Below are positions 1 through 8,881 of a stretch of 57,747 nucleotides of DNA, piece by piece. The notes under the pieces are model-generated. The model did not search any database and was not told the DNA's origin. It saw nothing but the letters and a program-made list of their open reading frames with translations. Source of the DNA: Streptomyces sp. UW30. Its GTDB lineage: Bacteria; Actinomycetota; Actinomycetes; Streptomycetales; Streptomycetaceae. The translations under genes and the position numbers were made by a program. Numbering within the stretch: position 1 is the first letter of the stretch; every line of letters starts with the position of its first letter. The stretch lies in the NCBI RefSeq assembly GCF_008042075.1, contig NZ_RDBN01000053.1, forward strand, positions 813,519-871,265, written 5' to 3'.

Positions 1-123
1 GCCGATGTTGTTCACGTCCATCCAGAAGGAGTCCTTCGGGATGACCAGACCGCCCGACGGGTCCGTGTGCCCGCCGAGCGAGAGCGATATCGCGATCAGC
101 AGCCCGCCGACCACAACGAACGG
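1..123. repeat. Inverted partial copy of the fruA EIIC coding region at the window edge
   Basis: The first 123 bases are the reverse complement of positions 750-872 inside the PTS gene, with a single mismatch (position 115 against 758). It carries no start, stop or frame of its own and ends abruptly at 123/124. The opposite end of the window shows the same behaviour. A fold-back chimera at a contig end is the simplest reading; a true inverted duplication is the alternative. Confidence 0.85.
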
Positions 124-290
124 TTCACAGGTGGCGACAGACCGGGACACTACGGAATCTTTGCCCCTTTGAGCCTGCGGCGAGGTGGTGCAGGATGCCT
201 GGAGATCGGAACGAGATCGGGAAGATCTGATCGATCTTGCGGGGCGTCCGGGAGGGCGTTTGCGCACGACAATGGCGTTAGGAGATCGAC
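124..290 (+). promoter_or_regulatory. Leader of the PTS gene
   Basis: This non-coding stretch separates the inverted copy from the GTG start at 291. A ribosome-binding site (AGGAG, 281-285) lies about 6 bases before the start. I see no convincing -35/-10 pair and no upstream fruK or fruR coding sequence, which is where those genes often sit in streptomycetes. If the junction at 123/124 is artefactual, the real promoter may lie outside this contig. Confidence 0.4.
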
Positions 291-2378
291 GTGACCAGTC
301 CGGCCGGCCGTCCCCCCACGGGCAGCGGCAGTGGCGAGCAGAAGCGGCTGAAGCTGCTCGCGGTGACCGCGTGCCCGACCGGCATCGCTCACACGTACAT
401 GGCGGCTGAGAAGCTCGCGCAGGCTGCCGAGAGCCGCGGCATCGACATGAAAGTGGAGACCCAGGGATCCATCGGGGCTGAAAACGTCCTCGATGACAAC
501 GATGTCAAACATGCCGACGGCATCATCGTCGCCGCGGACAAGGACGTGGACCTGAGCCGTTTCGCGGGCAAGCGGGTGCTGACCGTGGGAGTGGCGGAGG
601 GTATTCGCCACCCCGAGCAGCTGATCGAGCGGGTGATGTCAGCGCCCGTGCACGCGGCAGGGAGCGCTCGCACGGCTCCTGCGGCGGGCGGTGGCAAGGA
701 GCGGAGCGTCGGGTACAAGGCGCTGATGAACGGGGTCAGCTACATGATCCCGTTCGTCGTGGTCGGCGGGCTGCTGATCGCGATATCGCTCTCGCTCGGC
801 GGGCACACGGACCCGTCGGGCGGTCTGGTCATCCCGAAGGACTCCTTCTGGATGGACGTGAACAACATCGGCGTCATCGGCTTCACGCTGATGGTGCCGA
901 TCCTGTCCGGTTACATCGCGTATGCCATCGGGGACCGGCCCGCTCTCGTGCCCGGCATGGTCGGTGGCTGGATCGCCAACACCGGTGAGCTGTACGACTC
1001 CAAGGCGGGTGCCGGGTTCATCGGGGCGATCGTGACCGGGTTCCTCGCCGGCTATCTGGTCTTGTGGATCAAGAAGGTCAAGGTCCCGAAGTTCGCGCAG
1101 CCGATCATGCCGATCATCGTGATCCCGATCGTGGCGACCACGGCGCTCGGGCTTTTCTTCGTCTACGTCATCGGCAAGCCGATCTCCTGGGTGTTCGAGA
1201 ACCTGACGGACTGGCTCAGCGGGATGACCGGTACGAGCGCGATCCTGCTCGGTGCGATTCTCGGGCTCATGATCGCGTTCGACATGGGCGGGCCGGTCAA
1301 CAAGACGGCGTTCCTGTTCGGCGCCGGGCTCATCGCGACCGGCAATCAGACCGTCATGGGCATGTGCGCGGCCGCGATCCCGGTCATGCCACTCGGTCAG
1401 GGCCTGGCCACGCTGATACGCAAGCGGCTGTACACCGAGCAGGAGCGGGAGACCGGGCTCGCCTCGCTGTTCATGGGCTGCTTCGGCATCTCCGAGGGCG
1501 CGATCCCGTTCGCCGCGGCGCGGCCCGCGCAGGTCATCCCCGCCAACATGCTGGGCGGCGCGGTCGCCGGTGCGGTCGCCGGAGTGGCCGGCGTCGAGGA
1601 CGCGGTGCCGCACGGCGGGCCGATCGTGGCGGTGCTGGGCGCGGTGAGCGGTGTGCCGATGTTCTTCGTGGCCGTGGTGATCGGGTCGGTCGTCACCGCG
1701 TTGACGACGGTCGCCCTTGTCGACCTGGGTGAGCGTGGGCGGCGCGAGGACGCGGGCGTCGGTGCGGGTGTGCCCGAGGTTGCGCTGGTCGGGGCGGGCG
1801 TCGCAGTGGCGGGCGCTGGTGGTGGCGTAGCCGTCGTGAAGCAGGGGGCCGTGCCCAAGCAGGGCGGTCCGGCCGAAGCGGTCGCAGAGGTCGACTCGGC
1901 CGAAAGCGACGACGTCTCGGGGGAGGTTCTCTCCGGGTATCTCACCGCGCAGACCCTGAAGGTCCGGATCGACGCCGGTGACAAGGAGTCCGCCATCCGT
2001 GAGATGGCGGAGTTGCTGGCGCGCAGCGGCAAGGTCGCGGATGTGGACGAGTTGGTGGCCACGGCGCTGCGGCGGGAGGCGCAGGGCACGACCGGGCTCG
2101 GGGAGGAGATCGCGATTCCGCATGCCAAGACGGATGCGGTGAGCGCGCCTGTCGTCGGGTTCGCGCGGTCCGCGCAGGGCGTCGAGTGGGGCTCGCTGGA
2201 CGGTACGAAGGCGAGGCTCGTGTTCATGATCGCCGTACCGGAGGCGGCAGCGGGCGATGAGCATCTGCGGATTCTGGCGCTGCTGTCGCGGAAGTTGATG
2301 GACGCGGAGTTCCGGGAGCGGCTGCTGGCGGCCGGGGACGAGTCCGCGGTGCTCGGTGTGCTGGGCGAGATCCGGTAG
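291..2378 (+). CDS. fruA: PTS fructose-type transporter, fused EIIB-EIIC-EIIA
   Basis: Membrane permease of the phosphoenolpyruvate:sugar phosphotransferase system. It imports fructose (or a related hexose) and phosphorylates it during transport. The 695-residue protein has an EIIB domain at about 20-118 with phospho-Cys28 in the motif TACPTGIAHT, a multi-helix EIIC domain at about 140-480, a Gly/Ala/Val-rich linker at about 480-546, and an EIIA domain at 547-695 whose phospho-acceptor is His611 in AIPHAKTD. All three phospho-transfer elements are intact, so the protein looks functional. The GTG start follows AGGAG by 6 bases. It lies beside the mannose genes rather than beside a visible 1-phosphofructokinase, so substrate specificity within the fructose/mannitol superfamily is inferred. 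A terminator follows at 2398. Confidence 0.93.
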   Translation: MTSPAGRPPTGSGSGEQKRLKLLAVTACPTGIAHTYMAAEKLAQAAESRGIDMKVETQGSIGAENVLDDNDVKHADGIIVAADKDVDLSRFAGKRVLTVGVAEGIRHPEQLIERVMSAPVHAAGSARTAPAAGGGKERSVGYKALMNGVSYMIPFVVVGGLLIAISLSLGGHTDPSGGLVIPKDSFWMDVNNIGVIGFTLMVPILSGYIAYAIGDRPALVPGMVGGWIANTGELYDSKAGAGFIGAIVTGFLAGYLVLWIKKVKVPKFAQPIMPIIVIPIVATTALGLFFVYVIGKPISWVFENLTDWLSGMTGTSAILLGAILGLMIAFDMGGPVNKTAFLFGAGLIATGNQTVMGMCAAAIPVMPLGQGLATLIRKRLYTEQERETGLASLFMGCFGISEGAIPFAAARPAQVIPANMLGGAVAGAVAGVAGVEDAVPHGGPIVAVLGAVSGVPMFFVAVVIGSVVTALTTVALVDLGERGRREDAGVGAGVPEVALVGAGVAVAGAGGGVAVVKQGAVPKQGGPAEAVAEVDSAESDDVSGEVLSGYLTAQTLKVRIDAGDKESAIREMAELLARSGKVADVDELVATALRREAQGTTGLGEEIAIPHAKTDAVSAPVVGFARSAQGVEWGSLDGTKARLVFMIAVPEAAAGDEHLRILALLSRKLMDAEFRERLLAAGDESAVLGVLGEIR

Positions 2379-2397
2379 CCGGGGCCAGGAGCGTCGT

Positions 2398-2433
2398 GTG
2401 CGGGCCCGCCGGCCATGGGCTGTGGGCCCGCAC
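2398..2433 (+). terminator. Terminator after the PTS gene
   Basis: A perfect 10-bp inverted repeat, GTGCGGGCCC (2398-2407) and GGGCCCGCAC (2424-2433), starts 20 bases after the stop codon. There is no U-tract, as is common in streptomycete terminators. Confidence 0.65.
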
Positions 2434-2497
2434 GGACGTTCACTGCTGACCGCTACCCTCAGCCGCCGCGGAGGTTCCGCCTGGGGAGGGAGTGCTG

Positions 2498-3163
2498 ATG
2501 GGGCAGGCGCGAAGACTCGCGGTCTCGGCGTGGGTGGTGGGCCCGTTGGGGCTGGCGCTCGTGATCGCGTCCGTGCTGTGGCTGCGGACGGGCTATGTGC
2601 TGTCCAGCGTGTCGAGCGAGAGCATGCGGCCCACGTACGACATCGGCGACCGGATCGTCGCCGAGCGCGTCGGCGACGAGGTGAAGCGGGGCGACCTGGT
2701 GCTGTACACCGCGCCGGAGCGCTACGGCGATCGTGCCGTCATGCAGCGTGTCATCGGCGTCGGCGGCGACCACGTCGTCTGCTGCGAAGGTATGGACACC
2801 GCGCGGGAGCGGATCACCGTCAACGGGAAGCCGCTCAGCGAGCCGTACGTGAAGGACGGCATCGCCGACGGGATGCACGGCCCGTACGAAGTGACGGTGC
2901 CCGAGGGGCGGCTGTTCCTGCTCGGCGACCACCGTCAGAACTCGCGCGACTCCCGTTTCTTCACCGAGGACCACGGCGGGACGGTGCCCGTCGGCGCGGT
3001 CATCGGCCGGGTGACCGACAGCCATGTGATGCCGCTGCTGCTTGCGGCGGCCACCTTGCTCGGGCTCCTTCTCGCCCTCGCCGGTCTCATCCTCGGGGTC
3101 GCGGCACGCAACATTCGGCGGCGGCCGGCGGCGCAGGTTGCGTTGTGGCCGGAGCGGTGGTGA
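2498..3163 (+). CDS. Signal peptidase I-like (S26) membrane protein with catalytic Lys replaced by Gln
   Basis: Predicted 221-residue membrane protein related to type I signal peptidases, which remove Sec/Tat signal peptides on the outer face of the membrane. There is an N-terminal helix at about 10-28, box B with the nucleophile Ser42 (SESMRPT), the box E motif GDHRQNSRDSR, and a second C-terminal helix at about 178-200. In the family the general base is Lys in a motif such as KRVIGLPGD; here that position is Gln83 (MQRVIGVGGD, codon CAG). The protein may therefore be inactive or use another base. ATG 2498 is preferred over GTG 2492 because the GGGAGG sequence lies 8 bases before the ATG but abuts the GTG. 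Confidence 0.85.
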   Translation: MGQARRLAVSAWVVGPLGLALVIASVLWLRTGYVLSSVSSESMRPTYDIGDRIVAERVGDEVKRGDLVLYTAPERYGDRAVMQRVIGVGGDHVVCCEGMDTARERITVNGKPLSEPYVKDGIADGMHGPYEVTVPEGRLFLLGDHRQNSRDSRFFTEDHGGTVPVGAVIGRVTDSHVMPLLLAAATLLGLLLALAGLILGVAARNIRRRPAAQVALWPERW

Positions 3164-3223
3164 CGGTCCCGGCCCCGGTCCAAGGGATACGAGGGATACG
3201 AGGGACGCGACGAGATACGCGAT

Positions 3224-3252
3224 GGGGCCCGCCGATCGACTCGGCGGGCCCC
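3224..3252. terminator. Bidirectional terminator between convergent genes
   Basis: A perfect 12-bp stem (GGGGCCCGCCGA / TCGGCGGGCCCC) with a 5-base loop lies between the signal peptidase-like gene and the oppositely oriented cation efflux gene, so it can serve both. Confidence 0.8.
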
Positions 3253-3298
3253 GTCGCCGTACGGACACATGCCCTACGGCGAGCAGTCGTACGGAACG

Positions 3299-4282
3299 TC
3301 AGTGCTCGGCGTCGCCGTGCTGTGCCGGTCCCCCGGGTGTCGCCTCGCGGTCGGCGCCCTTCGCAGCCTCGGCCTCGCTGTAGATGTCGGGCTCCAGGTA
3401 GATGACGCGGGCGATCGGGACGGCCTCGCGGATGCGGGCCTCGGCGGCGTTGATGGCGGAGGCGATCTCGGCGCCCGTGTCGCCCTGCGGGACGGCGATC
3501 TTGGCGGCGACCAGGAGCTCCTCGGGGCCGAGGTGGAGCGTGCGCATGTGGATGATGCGCGTGACCACGTCGCCGTCGACGACGGCGGCCTCGATCTTCT
3601 GGACGTCCTCGACGCCCGCGGCCTCGCCGAGCAGGAGCGACTTGGTCTCGATGGCCAGGACGACCGCGATCAGGACGAGCAGGATGCCGATGCAGACGGT
3701 GCCGATACCGTCCCAGACGCCGTCGCCGGTGAGCAGGGCCAGGCCGACGCCGCCGAGGGCGAGGACCAGACCGACCAGCGCGCCGAGGTCCTCCAGGAGG
3801 ACGACCGGCAGCTCGGGCGCCTTGGCGTGGCGGACGAACTCCGTCCAGGACTTCTTGCCCCGCAGGACGTTGGACTCCTTGATGGCCGTCCGGAAGGAGA
3901 AGGTCTCGGCGATGATCGCGAAGAGGAGAACGCCGACCGGCCAGTACCAGTGCTCGATCTCGTGCGGGTGCTTGATCTTCTCGTAGCCCTCGTAGAGGGC
4001 GAACATGCCGCCGACCGAGAACAGGATGATCGAGACGAGGAAGGCATAGATGTAGCGCTCGCGGCCGTAGCCGAAGGGGTGCTGCGGGGTCGCCTCGCGC
4101 TGGGCCTTCTTGCCTCCGACCAGCAGCAAGGCCTGGTTGCCGGAGTCGGCGAGCGAGTGCACGCCCTCGGCGAGCATCGACGACGAGCCGCTGAACGCGA
4201 ACGCCACGAACTTCGATGCCGCGATCGCGAGGTTGGCGGCGAGTGCCGCCACGATCGCCTTGGTACCGCCTGACGCGCTCAT
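3299..4282 (-). CDS. Cation diffusion facilitator family transporter
   Basis: Predicted 327-residue inner-membrane exporter of divalent metals (Zn, Co, Fe or Mn; proton antiport) of the CDF family. The N-terminal half carries the family signature with transmembrane segments (SSSMLAEGVHSLADSGNQ; acidic and His ligand positions are HSLAD), several further helices, and a cytoplasmic C-terminal domain from about residue 225 that ends in a disordered His/Asp/Glu tail. ATG 4282 follows AAGGGA by about 9 bases. It lies downstream of manA on the same strand across a 173-bp gap, so it may be a separate unit. Metal specificity cannot be read from the sequence. Confidence 0.85.
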   Translation of the reverse strand: MSASGGTKAIVAALAANLAIAASKFVAFAFSGSSSMLAEGVHSLADSGNQALLLVGGKKAQREATPQHPFGYGRERYIYAFLVSIILFSVGGMFALYEGYEKIKHPHEIEHWYWPVGVLLFAIIAETFSFRTAIKESNVLRGKKSWTEFVRHAKAPELPVVLLEDLGALVGLVLALGGVGLALLTGDGVWDGIGTVCIGILLVLIAVVLAIETKSLLLGEAAGVEDVQKIEAAVVDGDVVTRIIHMRTLHLGPEELLVAAKIAVPQGDTGAEIASAINAAEARIREAVPIARVIYLEPDIYSEAEAAKGADREATPGGPAQHGDAEH

Positions 4283-4455
4283 GTGTCGCGTTGTCCCTTC
4301 GCCTTCGTCTTCGTACGCCCGTGCGTCCGTACGCCGTCCAGGGCGTCGCCGAGGGAGCGCGCGGCCCCCCGCTCGGCTTTGCCCGTCCTTTGCCCGGTGG
4401 GCCATTGTTGCAGCCCGGTCCGACAATGGTGCGCCGGGTCGTGAGATGCCCTCGG

Positions 4456-5607
4456 TCAGGCGAGGACCGTGGCCCGGAAGACCGTGCCGGCTCCGGACAC
4501 TTCGGCCTTTTCGCCCGCCGGCACGAAGACGGACTGACCGGGCGTCAGCTCGTGCTCCCCGACGCGGACGGCACCCGCCGTGCAGAGCAGGATCTGCGGG
4601 GTCGCGCGCGTGAGGTCGTGCGCGACGGTGCCCTCCGGGAGGACGTAGCGGGACAGGCGGAACTCGTCGATCGGCGTCTCGTAGACCTCTTCGCCGTCCG
4701 GGGACGCCTCGGGGCGCAGCACGCCCGGGTCGCCCGCCTCGAAGCGGACGACGCGCAGGAGTTCGGGGACGTCGACGTGCTTGGGGGTCAGGCCGCAGCG
4801 CAGGACGTTGTCGGAGTTGGCCATGATCTCGACGCCGAGGCCGCTGATGTAGGCGTGCGGGATGCCGGCCCCGAGGTAAAGGGCCTCGCCGGGCTGCAGG
4901 CGGACGTGGTTGAGGAGCATGGCGGCGATGACGCCGGGGTCGCCCGGGAAGTGGTGGGCGATGTCGGCGTACGGGGCGTACTCGCCGCCGAGGTGGGCGC
5001 ATGCGGCCGCGGCCTCGGCGACCGTGCGGGCCATCTCTTCCGGGTCGGCGCCGAGGATCGCGGTGAGCACCTCGCGCAGGGCCGCTTCCTCGGGGTGGGC
5101 GTGCAGCAGGTCGACGTACGGCTTGAGGGAGTCGACGCCGAGGCCGTCCAGCGCGTCGGCGGCCTCGATGGGGTCGCGGAAGCCGCACAGGCCGTCGAAC
5201 TCGGTGAGCGCGCAGATCAGTTCGGGCTTGTGGTTGGCGTCCTTGTAGTTGCGGTGGCCCGCATCCACCGGGATGCCGCGGCGCTCCTCGTCCTCGTAAC
5301 CCTCCTTCGCCTGCTCCAGGTTGGGGTGCACCTGGAGGGAGAGCGGGGCGCCGGCGGCGAGGATCTTGAGGAGGAAGGGCAGGCGGGGGCCGAACTTCGC
5401 GACGGCGGTGGCGCCCAGCTCGCGCTCCGGGTCGGCCTCGATCACCTCGACGAGCGTGCCGCGTTCGGTGCGCGAGGGTGCGCCCGGGTGCGCGCCCATC
5501 CACATCTCCGCCTGCGGTTCGCCGGTCGGCTCGACGCCGAGGAGCTTCGCGATCGCGGTGGTGGAACCCCAGGCGTAAGGGCGGATGGTGTTGTCGAGGC
5601 GGTCCAT
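4456..5607 (-). CDS. manA: Mannose-6-phosphate isomerase, class I
   Basis: Zinc-dependent cytosolic cupin enzyme that interconverts fructose 6-phosphate and mannose 6-phosphate, the entry step to GDP-mannose. The 383-residue protein has zinc ligands in QVHP (Gln92, His94), in HKPE (Glu129) and in the conserved GIPHAY segment. Its length matches the class I family. It is the third gene after manB and the SIS protein on the minus strand, an order also found in M. tuberculosis (Rv3255c-Rv3257c). With manB (7404-8768) and manC (22621-23703) it completes the route fructose-6-P to GDP-mannose, which supplies polyprenol-phosphate mannose for protein O-mannosylation and wall glycans. Confidence 0.94.
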   Translation of the reverse strand: MDRLDNTIRPYAWGSTTAIAKLLGVEPTGEPQAEMWMGAHPGAPSRTERGTLVEVIEADPERELGATAVAKFGPRLPFLLKILAAGAPLSLQVHPNLEQAKEGYEDEERRGIPVDAGHRNYKDANHKPELICALTEFDGLCGFRDPIEAADALDGLGVDSLKPYVDLLHAHPEEAALREVLTAILGADPEEMARTVAEAAAACAHLGGEYAPYADIAHHFPGDPGVIAAMLLNHVRLQPGEALYLGAGIPHAYISGLGVEIMANSDNVLRCGLTPKHVDVPELLRVVRFEAGDPGVLRPEASPDGEEVYETPIDEFRLSRYVLPEGTVAHDLTRATPQILLCTAGAVRVGEHELTPGQSVFVPAGEKAEVSGAGTVFRATVLA

Positions 5608-5725
5608 GCGGCTGTCTGCCTGCTCTCTCCGGGTAGGCGGGTTCTCTTCGTGCAGGACGCCTGTTCGCCTTGTGTATGCCTGCCGGTTCCTGCGGCGTAC
5701 GGCTGTCAGGGCGCCCTGGGACAGA

Positions 5726-6856
5726 TCAGGCTCCCGAAGCGAGCGCCAGGTAAACGGCGGCGAAATCCGTGATGGCGATCAGTTCCGCGAGGGTCTCCAA
5801 CTCGCCGCCGGGCTCCGGCTCCAGCTCGCTGATCGGTGTGTCGTGGCTGAGGGCCAGGTCGCGGGCGGCGGGCGCGGCGGTGATGCCGCCGATCGGACGG
5901 TCGCGCAACAGCACCACGCGCGCGTGCAGGGCCGGTGTCTCCTCCACGCGGTCACGGAAGAAGTCGTCGGGGTCCGCGCTCCCCGCGAGCCGGCCGGCGA
6001 GCAGGGCGTGGTACGAGGCGAGCGCCTCGGGCAGTTCGGCGACCAGGGCGGGGCGGCCGGAGAGCTCGGCGAGCGCGGCGGCGAAACGGCGGCCGGCCGG
6101 CCCGGCGGAGACGCCCTCGGTCCAGATCAGGGGGAGCGAGTCGGCGAGTTCGGCGGCGAGGGTCTTGGCGGGGTTGCTGTACGTCGCGATCGCGGGGCCG
6201 CAGCGCTCGGCGATGTGGTCGAGGCGGTCGGCGACCTTGTCGACGGCGTCGGGCGGGGCGGTGATCAGGCCGGTGCGGTCGAGGAGCGCCAGGAGCGGGG
6301 TGAGCAGTGCCCACAGGACGCCGGGGGCGGAGGCGGCGAGGGCCTCGTCCTCCTCCTCGTACGGGGCGGTCGCCATCGGTACGAAGAGGCCGTGGTTGCC
6401 GTGCATCGCTTCGGTGAGCGGGGAAGCGGCGGGGGCCACGGCGACGACCGTGCAGCCGCGGCGGTACGCCTGCTCGGCGAGCAGGGCCAGGCCGGGCTCG
6501 GTGCCGTCGGGGGTGGTGATCAGCAGCAGGTCCACGGAGCCGGCCCAGCCGGGCAGCTCCCAGCGCAGGGCGCCCGCGGCGGGGGCGACGCCGGCCGGGG
6601 CCAGTCGGGTGACCGGGCTGGTGGCGCCGGCGAGGGTGCCGAGGAGGTCGGCGACGCAGGTGGCGGCGGCGCCGGGGCCCGCGATGAGGATGGCGCGGGG
6701 GCGGCCGTCCGGCTTCAGGTCGTGGACGCCGGCCTCGGCGGCGTGCCGGGCGGCGGTGCGGACGCGGGCGCCGGCTTCGGCCGCGCCGCGGAGCAGGGCA
6801 CGGCGGTCGGCCTCGGCGAGCGCCTCCGGCGTGTCGAGCAGCGATTCGTCGAGCAT
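5726..6856 (-). CDS. SIS-domain protein (phosphosugar isomerase-like)
   Basis: A 376-residue cytosolic protein of the family resembling the bifunctional phosphoglucose/phosphomannose isomerases and found beside manA and manB in actinobacteria (mycobacterial counterpart Rv3256c). A SIS sugar-phosphate-binding fold begins at about residue 50 (RAILIAGPGAAATC), and the second half is poorly conserved and Ala-rich. The catalytic His/Glu pair of true isomerases cannot be assigned with confidence, so it may be a regulator or binding protein rather than an enzyme. Position between manB and manA argues for a role in mannose-phosphate metabolism. Confidence 0.75.
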   Translation of the reverse strand: MLDESLLDTPEALAEADRRALLRGAAEAGARVRTAARHAAEAGVHDLKPDGRPRAILIAGPGAAATCVADLLGTLAGATSPVTRLAPAGVAPAAGALRWELPGWAGSVDLLLITTPDGTEPGLALLAEQAYRRGCTVVAVAPAASPLTEAMHGNHGLFVPMATAPYEEEDEALAASAPGVLWALLTPLLALLDRTGLITAPPDAVDKVADRLDHIAERCGPAIATYSNPAKTLAAELADSLPLIWTEGVSAGPAGRRFAAALAELSGRPALVAELPEALASYHALLAGRLAGSADPDDFFRDRVEETPALHARVVLLRDRPIGGITAAPAARDLALSHDTPISELEPEPGGELETLAELIAITDFAAVYLALASGA

Positions 6857-6974
6857 GGGCGACAGCCTCCGATCGCCGGGGCGGGTTTGGGCTCTGGTGT
6901 GGCGGGGCGTTGTGCCGGTGCGTCTGTGCGGAGTCAGGTCGTCGTGCTCTTTGGCCCCGTGGCCGTGGGCCCGG

Positions 6975-7145
6975 TTACGCGGGGCGGCGGGCCTCGTCCA
7001 CGAGCAGGACGGGGATGTCGTCGCGGACCGGGTATGCCAGGCCGCAGTCCTGGCCTGTGCAGATCAGCTCTGCGTCCTGCTCCTTGAGAGAGGCGTGGCA
7101 GGCCGGGCAGGCGAGGATCTCCAGGAGGCCGGCTTCCAGCGGCAT
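6975..7145 (-). CDS. Trm112-like / YcaR-type small protein
   Basis: A 56-residue protein of the Trm112p-like (PF03966) family. It starts [19 protein letters not shown], has a CPAC pair and a second CGLAYPV segment, and ends in a typical [12 protein letters not shown]. Eukaryotic relatives form a zinc-containing partner of methyltransferases; in bacteria the function is not established. Here it sits between manB and the SIS protein, as in other streptomycetes. ATG 7145 is preceded by GAAGGGA. A longer upstream reading frame exists but runs through a repeat element and is not supported. Confidence 0.85.
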   Translation of the reverse strand: MPLEAGLLEILACPACHASLKEQDAELICTGQDCGLAYPVRDDIPVLLVDEARRPA

Positions 7146-7212
7146 GGCGGGTCCCTTCTCGGGCGGGGTGGTGTCGGGGTTGGGCTGTGCTGTGTGGTTG
7201 GCGTGGGGAGTT

Positions 7213-7395
7213 TCGCCCCCGCCGCCCCTACCCGTCCCTCCTCCAGGGGCTCTGCCCCTTCGACCCCGGTGCCTTCTGGGGGCTGCCGCCCCCAGACCCG
7301 CGCATCGGCCCTGAAGGGGCCTTGTCCTCAAACGCCGGACAGGCTGAAAGATGCCGGCCGGCGTTGAAGGGTGACGCCCCTCAAGAAACACCGCC
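7213..7395. repeat. Interspersed intergenic repeat, copy 1
   Basis: This gap between manB and the Trm112-like gene begins with a 26-base C-rich block that recurs identically at 22281-22306. It continues with blocks centred on AGGGGCTCTGCCCCTT, GCATCGGCC, GTCCTCAAACGCCGGAC and GGCCGGCGTTGAAGGG. Each has a recognisable counterpart in the second copy. Several blocks are palindromic and could fold into hairpins. The family is non-coding. Confidence 0.75.
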
Positions 7396-7403
7396 TGCGC
7401 CGC

Positions 7404-8768
7404 TCACCCCCTGATGATCGCCAATGCCTCGTCCCGTACCTTCGTCATCGTCCGCTCGTCCCGGGCCTCCGCGTTCAGGCGTAGGAGGGGCTCCGTGTTG
7501 GAGGGGCGGACGTTGAACCACCAGTCGGCGGTCGTAACCGTCAGGCCGTCCAGCTCGTCCAGTTCCACGCCTTCGCGGCCCTCGTACGCGGCCTTGATCG
7601 CGGCGAGGCGGTCTTTCTGGTCGGCGACCGTGGAGTTGATCTCGCCGGAGCCGGCGTAGCGGTCGTACTGGGCGACCAGGCCGGACAGGGGGCCCTCCTG
7701 GCCGCCGAGGGCGGCCAGGACGTGGAGGGCGGCCAGCATGCCCGTGTCGGCGTTCCAGAAGTCCTTGAAGTAGTAGTGGGCGGAGTGCTCGCCGCCGAAG
7801 ATCGCGCCGGACTTCGCCATCTCGGCCTTGATGAAGGAGTGGCCGACGCGGGTGCGGACCGGGGTGCCGCCGTGCTCCTCGACGACCTCGGGGACCGACC
7901 AGGACGTGATCAGGTTGTGGATGATCGTGCCCTTGCCGCCGTGCCGGGCGAGTTCGCGCGAGGCCACCAAGGCGGTGACGGCGGACGGGGACACGGGCTC
8001 GCCGCGCTCGTCGACGACGAAGCAGCGGTCGGCGTCGCCGTCGAAGGCGAGGCCCAGGTCGGCCGACTCGTCGCGGACCCGCTTCTGGAGGTCGACGAGG
8101 TTCGCCGGGTCCAGCGGGTTCGCCTCGTGGTTCGGGAACGTGCCGTCGAGCTCGAAGTACATCGGGACCACGTCCAGCGGGAGGCCCTCGAACACGGTCG
8201 GCACGGTGTGGCCACCCATGCCGTTACCCGCGTCGACGACGACCTTGAGGGGGCGGATCGCGGTCAGGTCGACGAGGGAGCGGAGGTAGGCCGCGTAATC
8301 CTCCAACGTGTCCCGCTGGGTGATCGTGCCCGGCGTCGCGGTCGTCTCCGGGGCGCCCGACTCGGTCCAGCCCTCGACCAGTTCGCGGATCTCGGCGAGG
8401 CCGGTGTCCTGGCCGACCGGGGCGGCGCCCGCGCGGCACAGCTTGATGCCGTTGTACTGGGCCGGGTTGTGCGAGGCCGTGAACATCGCGCCCGGCAGGT
8501 TCAGGGCGCCCGAGGCGTAGTAGAGCTGGTCCGTGGAGCACAGGCCGATCTCGGTGACGTCGACGCCCCGGGCCGCCGCTCCGCGTGCGAACGCGCGGGA
8601 CAGGCCGGGCGACGAGGGGCGCATGTCGTGACCGATCACGATCGCGCTCGCGCCCGTCACCTGGACGAAGGCTGCGCCGAAGAGCTCGGCCAGTGACTCG
8701 TCCCACTGGTCCGGGACGACCCCGCGCACGTCGTACGCCTTCACGAGCTGTGACAGATCAGCAGCCAC
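7404..8768 (-). CDS. manB: Phosphomannomutase/phosphoglucomutase
   Basis: Alpha-D-phosphohexomutase that converts mannose 6-phosphate to mannose 1-phosphate in the cytosol. The 454-residue protein has the active-site loop TASHNP with phosphoserine at about 99, the magnesium-binding loop DGDADR at about 243-248, the sugar-binding loop GGEHSAHYYF, and a C-terminal phosphate-binding loop (RPSNTEPLLRL). GTG 8768 is chosen because AGAAGGG lies 6 bases upstream; the TTG two codons earlier abuts that site. It heads the minus-strand run manB, Trm112-like, SIS, manA. Confidence 0.93.
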   Translation of the reverse strand: MAADLSQLVKAYDVRGVVPDQWDESLAELFGAAFVQVTGASAIVIGHDMRPSSPGLSRAFARGAAARGVDVTEIGLCSTDQLYYASGALNLPGAMFTASHNPAQYNGIKLCRAGAAPVGQDTGLAEIRELVEGWTESGAPETTATPGTITQRDTLEDYAAYLRSLVDLTAIRPLKVVVDAGNGMGGHTVPTVFEGLPLDVVPMYFELDGTFPNHEANPLDPANLVDLQKRVRDESADLGLAFDGDADRCFVVDERGEPVSPSAVTALVASRELARHGGKGTIIHNLITSWSVPEVVEEHGGTPVRTRVGHSFIKAEMAKSGAIFGGEHSAHYYFKDFWNADTGMLAALHVLAALGGQEGPLSGLVAQYDRYAGSGEINSTVADQKDRLAAIKAAYEGREGVELDELDGLTVTTADWWFNVRPSNTEPLLRLNAEARDERTMTKVRDEALAIIRG

Positions 8769-8881
8769 GGCCAACCCTTCTGAAAGTCCTGTCGGTCACC
8801 CCAAACTACCCGCCCGCACTGACACTGCGCCGGGTGCCCGCTGAGTGGACCCCGAGCCGTAACCTCAGGTCAGCGCGGACG

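Noticed and set aside
639..2264. Long minus-strand frame inside the PTS gene
   Set aside because: Arg/Asp/His-rich shadow with no recognisable domain; the plus frame carries all PTS motifs.
3299..5503. A 734-codon minus frame running from the cation efflux gene into manA
   Set aside because: Only the last 327 codons (from 4282) are the efflux protein; the rest is an Arg/Pro-rich shadow of manA, which is read in another frame.
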